DNA of 8,513 bases from Candidatus Methanoperedens sp. (GTDB lineage Archaea; Halobacteriota; Methanosarcinia; Methanosarcinales; Methanoperedenaceae). Of the stretch, positions 5,740-8,513 are shown piece by piece; the stretch's first letter is position 1; each line of letters starts with the position of its first letter. Location: assembly GCA_028679855.1 (NCBI GenBank), contig JAJRAP010000142.1, positions 1 through 8,513 on the forward strand. The letters run 5' to 3'. The translations under genes were made by a program, and so were the position numbers. The notes under the pieces are model-generated. The model did no database searches. It saw only the letters and a program-made list of their open reading frames with translations, and had not been told where the DNA came from.

Positions 5740-8000
5740 TATGCATACATCTCTGGTCTTGTTTCGATCTGTTTCGATCTCTTCTTTCGAAGTTCCCCTT
5801 TAAGTTTCTCATAGTAGTCCATAGTTTCTGGTGTGACAGATGGACCTGTATCCTCAATCGACGCAAGGAAGTGTGACTGCTTTACGTTTTTTGCATTTAT
5901 ATCTTCCCGCATCGCGAACCTTCCCGCTTTCTTGCAAACCGAAGCAATATCAGCGCCTGTAAATTCTTCTGTTAATTTGACAAGTTCATTAAGGTTAACA
6001 TCATTTGCAAGAGCCATTTTCTTTGTGTGTACCTTAAATATCTCAAGCCTCGTCTTTGCATCAGGCACTGGTACAAGTATCATCTCATCAAACCTGCCTG
6101 GACGCAACAGAGCCGGGTCAATTATATCTGGTCGATTCGTGGCACTGATGATCACAACGCCCCTTAATTCCTCAAGCCCATCAAGCTCTGACAGGAGCTG
6201 GTTTACGATACGCTCAGTCACATGAGGTTCACCAAGTGCGCTTCCTCTCATCGGGGCAAGCGCGTCAAGCTCATCAAGGAAAATAATAGATGGCGCCACC
6301 TGACGCGCTTTCTTGAAGATCTCAGCAATGTGCTTTTCAGATTCGCCGTACCATTTGGACAATATATCGCTGCCCTTGACTGTTATGAAATTCGCCTCGC
6401 TTTCATTGGCGATCGCCTTTGCCAGCAGCGTCTTTCCTGTGCCTGGTGGTCCATACAGGAGAACACCCTTTGGGGGCTCAACGCCTATTCGCATGAACGA
6501 TTCGCTATACCGCAGCGGCCATTCCACAGCCTCGGAAAGCAGGGATTTTACTTTATCAAGCCCGCCGATATCGTCCCATGTGACGTTTGGCACTTCGAAA
6601 AGTATCTCGCGAAGCGCTGATGGCTGGATCTCTTTCAGTACCCCTTCAAAGTCTGAACGCGTTACCCTCAGTTTGTCAAGCGTCTCTTTTGGTATCTCCT
6701 TAATATCAAGATCTATTTCCGGAAGGACCCTTCGCAGGGAATTCATTGCAGCTTCCCTGCACACGGCAGCGATATCAGCGCCCACGAAGCCGTATGTGCG
6801 ATTGGCAAGGTCGTCAAGCTTCACATCTTCAGCAAGGGGCATACCGCGCGTATGGATCTGTAATATTTCGCGCCTTCCCTCGCGGTCGGGCACCCGCAGT
6901 TCTATCTCGCGGTCGAACCTGCCTGGACGGCGAAGCGCCATGTCCAGAGCCTCTGGTCGGTTCGTGGCGGCGATAACGATAACGTTCTTCCTGGATTTCA
7001 GTCCATCCATGAGAGCAAGCAATTGAGCCACCACCCGACGCTCCACTTCGCCAGTAACCTCTGCACGTTTGGGGGCTATGCTGTCAATTTCATCGATGAA
7101 GATGATCGCTGGAGTATTTTTTTCTGCCTCCTCGAACGCCTCGCGAAGCTTGTGCTCGCTCTCACCATAGTATTTTGACATTATCTCAGGACCGTTGATT
7201 ATCTTGAAATACGCATCGCTCTCGTTAGCCACTGCCTTTGCCAGCATGGTCTTTCCAGTTCCTGGTGGACCGTGCAGCAGCACACCTTTGGGCGCATCTA
7301 TGCCAAGGCGGCTAAAAAGCTCAGGGTGTTTAAGAGGCAGTTCTATGATCTCTCTGATCTTGGTGATAGCAGGTTTTATGCCGCCCAGGTCCTCGTACAT
7401 GACCTCTGGTATTTCCTGTTCGAGCGCCACAGCCTCAGGTAATAGTTCCACATCCGCTATATCGGTGATCTTCACAATACCTGCCGGTACCGTGGCAACC
7501 ACCTGCAGTTTGATCTCGCCAAGACCAAAGGACGGGAACATACCCTGGAATATCTGCTCCAACATTACATCGCTTCCGAGTGATTCTCTGGGTTTTCGTA
7601 CACTTGTGGTTGAGATTATGTCTCCTTTTGAGACTGTTCTGTTGTGAAATAAAGCCCGCAGGCTCTCGCTGGGCGCGTATATGTGGATGTTCTGTATCAC
7701 AGGTGAAAGAGTGACCTTTTTCGCTTCCTTCCACTCCGCTTTCCTGACCTCCACGTATTCTCCTATGCTTGTCTTGGCATTTGTGCGTATCAGCCCATCC
7801 ATCCTTATAACATCCAGCCCTTCGTCCTGCGGATATGCCCTGCCCACCATGGCAGATGTAGGTCGTTCTCCTTTTATCTCGACCACATCGAATATATTGA
7901 CCTCGATGGCGTTCCTGAACTTCTCATCGATCCTGACGATGCCCTTCCCGACATCCCTCTGGTCAGCCTCAGATACCTTTAATCGAACATTCTTTTCCAT
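5739..8000 (-). CDS. cdc48: Cdc48/VAT-type AAA+ ATPase (protein unfoldase)
   Basis: The 753-residue product is a hexameric ATP-driven unfoldase of the Cdc48/p97/VAT family. An N-domain (about 1-190) starts with [19 protein letters not shown], the family's double-psi barrel. AAA domain D1 has Walker A GPPGTGKT (244-251), pore loop KYYGESE (276-282), Walker B IIFIDEID (299-306), sensor ATN (345-347) and RRPGRFD (357-363). D2 has GPPGTGKT (517-524), KWYGESE (549-555), IIFLDELD (572-579) and LRPGRFDE (632-639). Both sites look catalytically complete, and aromatic pore residues are present in both rings. The basic C-terminal tail ends Met-Tyr-Ala, fitting the HbYX pattern used by archaeal ATPases to dock on the 20S proteasome. 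The ATG at 8000 is supported by the conserved N-terminus and by AGGA (8010-8007) six bases upstream. It follows purA by 28 bp and overlaps amrS by one base, suggesting one operon. Confidence 0.97.
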   Translation of the reverse strand: MEKNVRLKVSEADQRDVGKGIVRIDEKFRNAIEVNIFDVVEIKGERPTSAMVGRAYPQDEGLDVIRMDGLIRTNAKTSIGEYVEVRKAEWKEAKKVTLSPVIQNIHIYAPSESLRALFHNRTVSKGDIISTTSVRKPRESLGSDVMLEQIFQGMFPSFGLGEIKLQVVATVPAGIVKITDIADVELLPEAVALEQEIPEVMYEDLGGIKPAITKIREIIELPLKHPELFSRLGIDAPKGVLLHGPPGTGKTMLAKAVANESDAYFKIINGPEIMSKYYGESEHKLREAFEEAEKNTPAIIFIDEIDSIAPKRAEVTGEVERRVVAQLLALMDGLKSRKNVIVIAATNRPEALDMALRRPGRFDREIELRVPDREGRREILQIHTRGMPLAEDVKLDDLANRTYGFVGADIAAVCREAAMNSLRRVLPEIDLDIKEIPKETLDKLRVTRSDFEGVLKEIQPSALREILFEVPNVTWDDIGGLDKVKSLLSEAVEWPLRYSESFMRIGVEPPKGVLLYGPPGTGKTLLAKAIANESEANFITVKGSDILSKWYGESEKHIAEIFKKARQVAPSIIFLDELDALAPMRGSALGEPHVTERIVNQLLSELDGLEELRGVVIISATNRPDIIDPALLRPGRFDEMILVPVPDAKTRLEIFKVHTKKMALANDVNLNELVKLTEEFTGADIASVCKKAGRFAMREDINAKNVKQSHFLASIEDTGPSVTPETMDYYEKLKGELRKKRSKQIETRPEMYA

Positions 8001-8028
8001 GATTTTTCCTATTTTATATATATTCAGG
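8001..8028 (-). promoter_or_regulatory. purA-cdc48 gap with cdc48 ribosome-binding site and TATA-like run
   Basis: The 28-base gap carries AGGA at 8010-8007, six bases before the cdc48 ATG, and an A/T run reading ATATATATAAAA on the minus strand. That run resembles a TATA box, but a start 25 bases downstream would fall inside cdc48, beyond its conserved first codons. It is therefore more likely unstructured AT-rich leader favouring ribosome access, with cdc48 read from the purA transcript. Confidence 0.45.
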
Positions 8029-8513
8029 TTATTTCATAAATGTTTGCTTTCTTCCGGGACCGACTGAAATATACTCTATCTTTACTTCCATTAATTGTTC
8101 AAGCAATTCAATATATTGCTGGGCGTTATCTGGAAGTCCCCCGATGTCTTCCACTCCAGATATGTTCTCTTCCCAGCCTGGAATTTCTATATAAACTGGT
8201 TTGCAACGGGCAATGTCATCCGAAAGTTCGGGCGGGTACTCGATCGTATTCCCGTCCAGTTCATATCCCGTGCACACCTTCAGGGTATTAAGCCCCCCAA
8301 GCACATCAAGTTTGGTGAGCGCCATCCCTGTATAGCCGTTCAGGTCGATGGACTTTTTCGCAAGCGGCAGGTCGAACCATCCGCATCTCCTGGGGCGACC
8401 TGTGGTCGTTCCGAACTCTCCACCTTTCTGGCGCAGGTGCTCTCCTACCTCGTTTTTCTGTTCTGTGGGAAGTGGTCCTTCTCCCACGCGGGTGATGTAA
8501 GCCTTGATGACGC
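8029..8513 (-). CDS. purA: adenylosuccinate synthetase, C-terminal part (5' end beyond the window)
   Basis: PurA condenses IMP with aspartate using GTP, the first committed step from IMP to AMP. About 160 C-terminal codons are present; the frame is open to the right edge, beginning VIKAYITRVGEGPLPTE. Family landmarks are GTTTGRPRRCGWFD (IMP and substrate-binding region), ALTKLDVL (guanine-base recognition), GLPDNAQQYI and the near-terminal SVGPGR. The stop is TAA at 8031-8029. The GTP-binding N-terminal half and start codon lie outside the window. It is immediately upstream of cdc48 on the same strand, so it probably shares a transcript with cdc48 and amrS. An internal ATG near 8487 is not the true start because conserved sequence continues upstream of it. 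Identification is confident. Confidence 0.96.
   Translation of the reverse strand, partial: VIKAYITRVGEGPLPTEQKNEVGEHLRQKGGEFGTTTGRPRRCGWFDLPLAKKSIDLNGYTGMALTKLDVLGGLNTLKVCTGYELDGNTIEYPPELSDDIARCKPVYIEIPGWEENISGVEDIGGLPDNAQQYIELLEQLMEVKIEYISVGPGRKQTFMK

Noticed and set aside
6313..7026. Plus-strand open frame of 237 codons inside cdc48
   Set aside because: It is antisense to the two AAA domains, and its Ser/Arg-rich translation reflects complementary codons of conserved motifs.
8011..8023. TATA-like run as a cdc48 promoter
   Set aside because: A start 25 bases downstream would fall after the cdc48 ATG and cut off its conserved N-terminus.

Overview
The window looks like chromosomal DNA of a euryarchaeon. 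The evidence is a VAT-type double-AAA Cdc48, archaeal TATA-like elements, short GAGGT/AGGA ribosome-binding sites and a carB/purA/cdc48/amrS gene set. The overall style suggests a Methanosarcinia-like methanogen or ANME relative, but that placement is an inference from protein style and no rRNA is present to confirm it.

Layout. An intact carB (74-3271, +) fills the left third. Directly downstream on the same strand lies a decayed block. First is a carA pseudogene (3309-4144) with two internal deletions and two single-base frameshifts, although its glutaminase active-site motifs are still readable. Next is the C-terminal stump of a peroxiredoxin (about 4169-4411). A gene-poor stretch follows (4412-4728). 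Its left half is AT-rich, and its right half (about 4594-4720) is a GC-rich island with strong dyad symmetry that I cannot assign to a known family. The right half of the window is a minus-strand cluster: purA (3' part only, entering from the right edge), cdc48, then amrS. purA and cdc48 are 28 bp apart, and cdc48 and amrS overlap by one base (TAATG).

How the genes relate. CarB makes carbamoyl phosphate for pyrimidine and arginine synthesis and normally receives ammonia from CarA. With the local carA broken, CarB must either use free ammonia or pair with a CarA encoded elsewhere. The minus-strand cluster joins purine synthesis (PurA), an unfoldase whose C-terminus ends in a proteasome-docking-like tripeptide (Cdc48) and a radical SAM enzyme of the AmmeMemoRadiSam type (AmrS). 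The tight spacing suggests co-transcription. The carA remnant, the peroxiredoxin stump and the structured island sit where the two convergent units meet, which looks like a site of repeated deletion and possible insertion.
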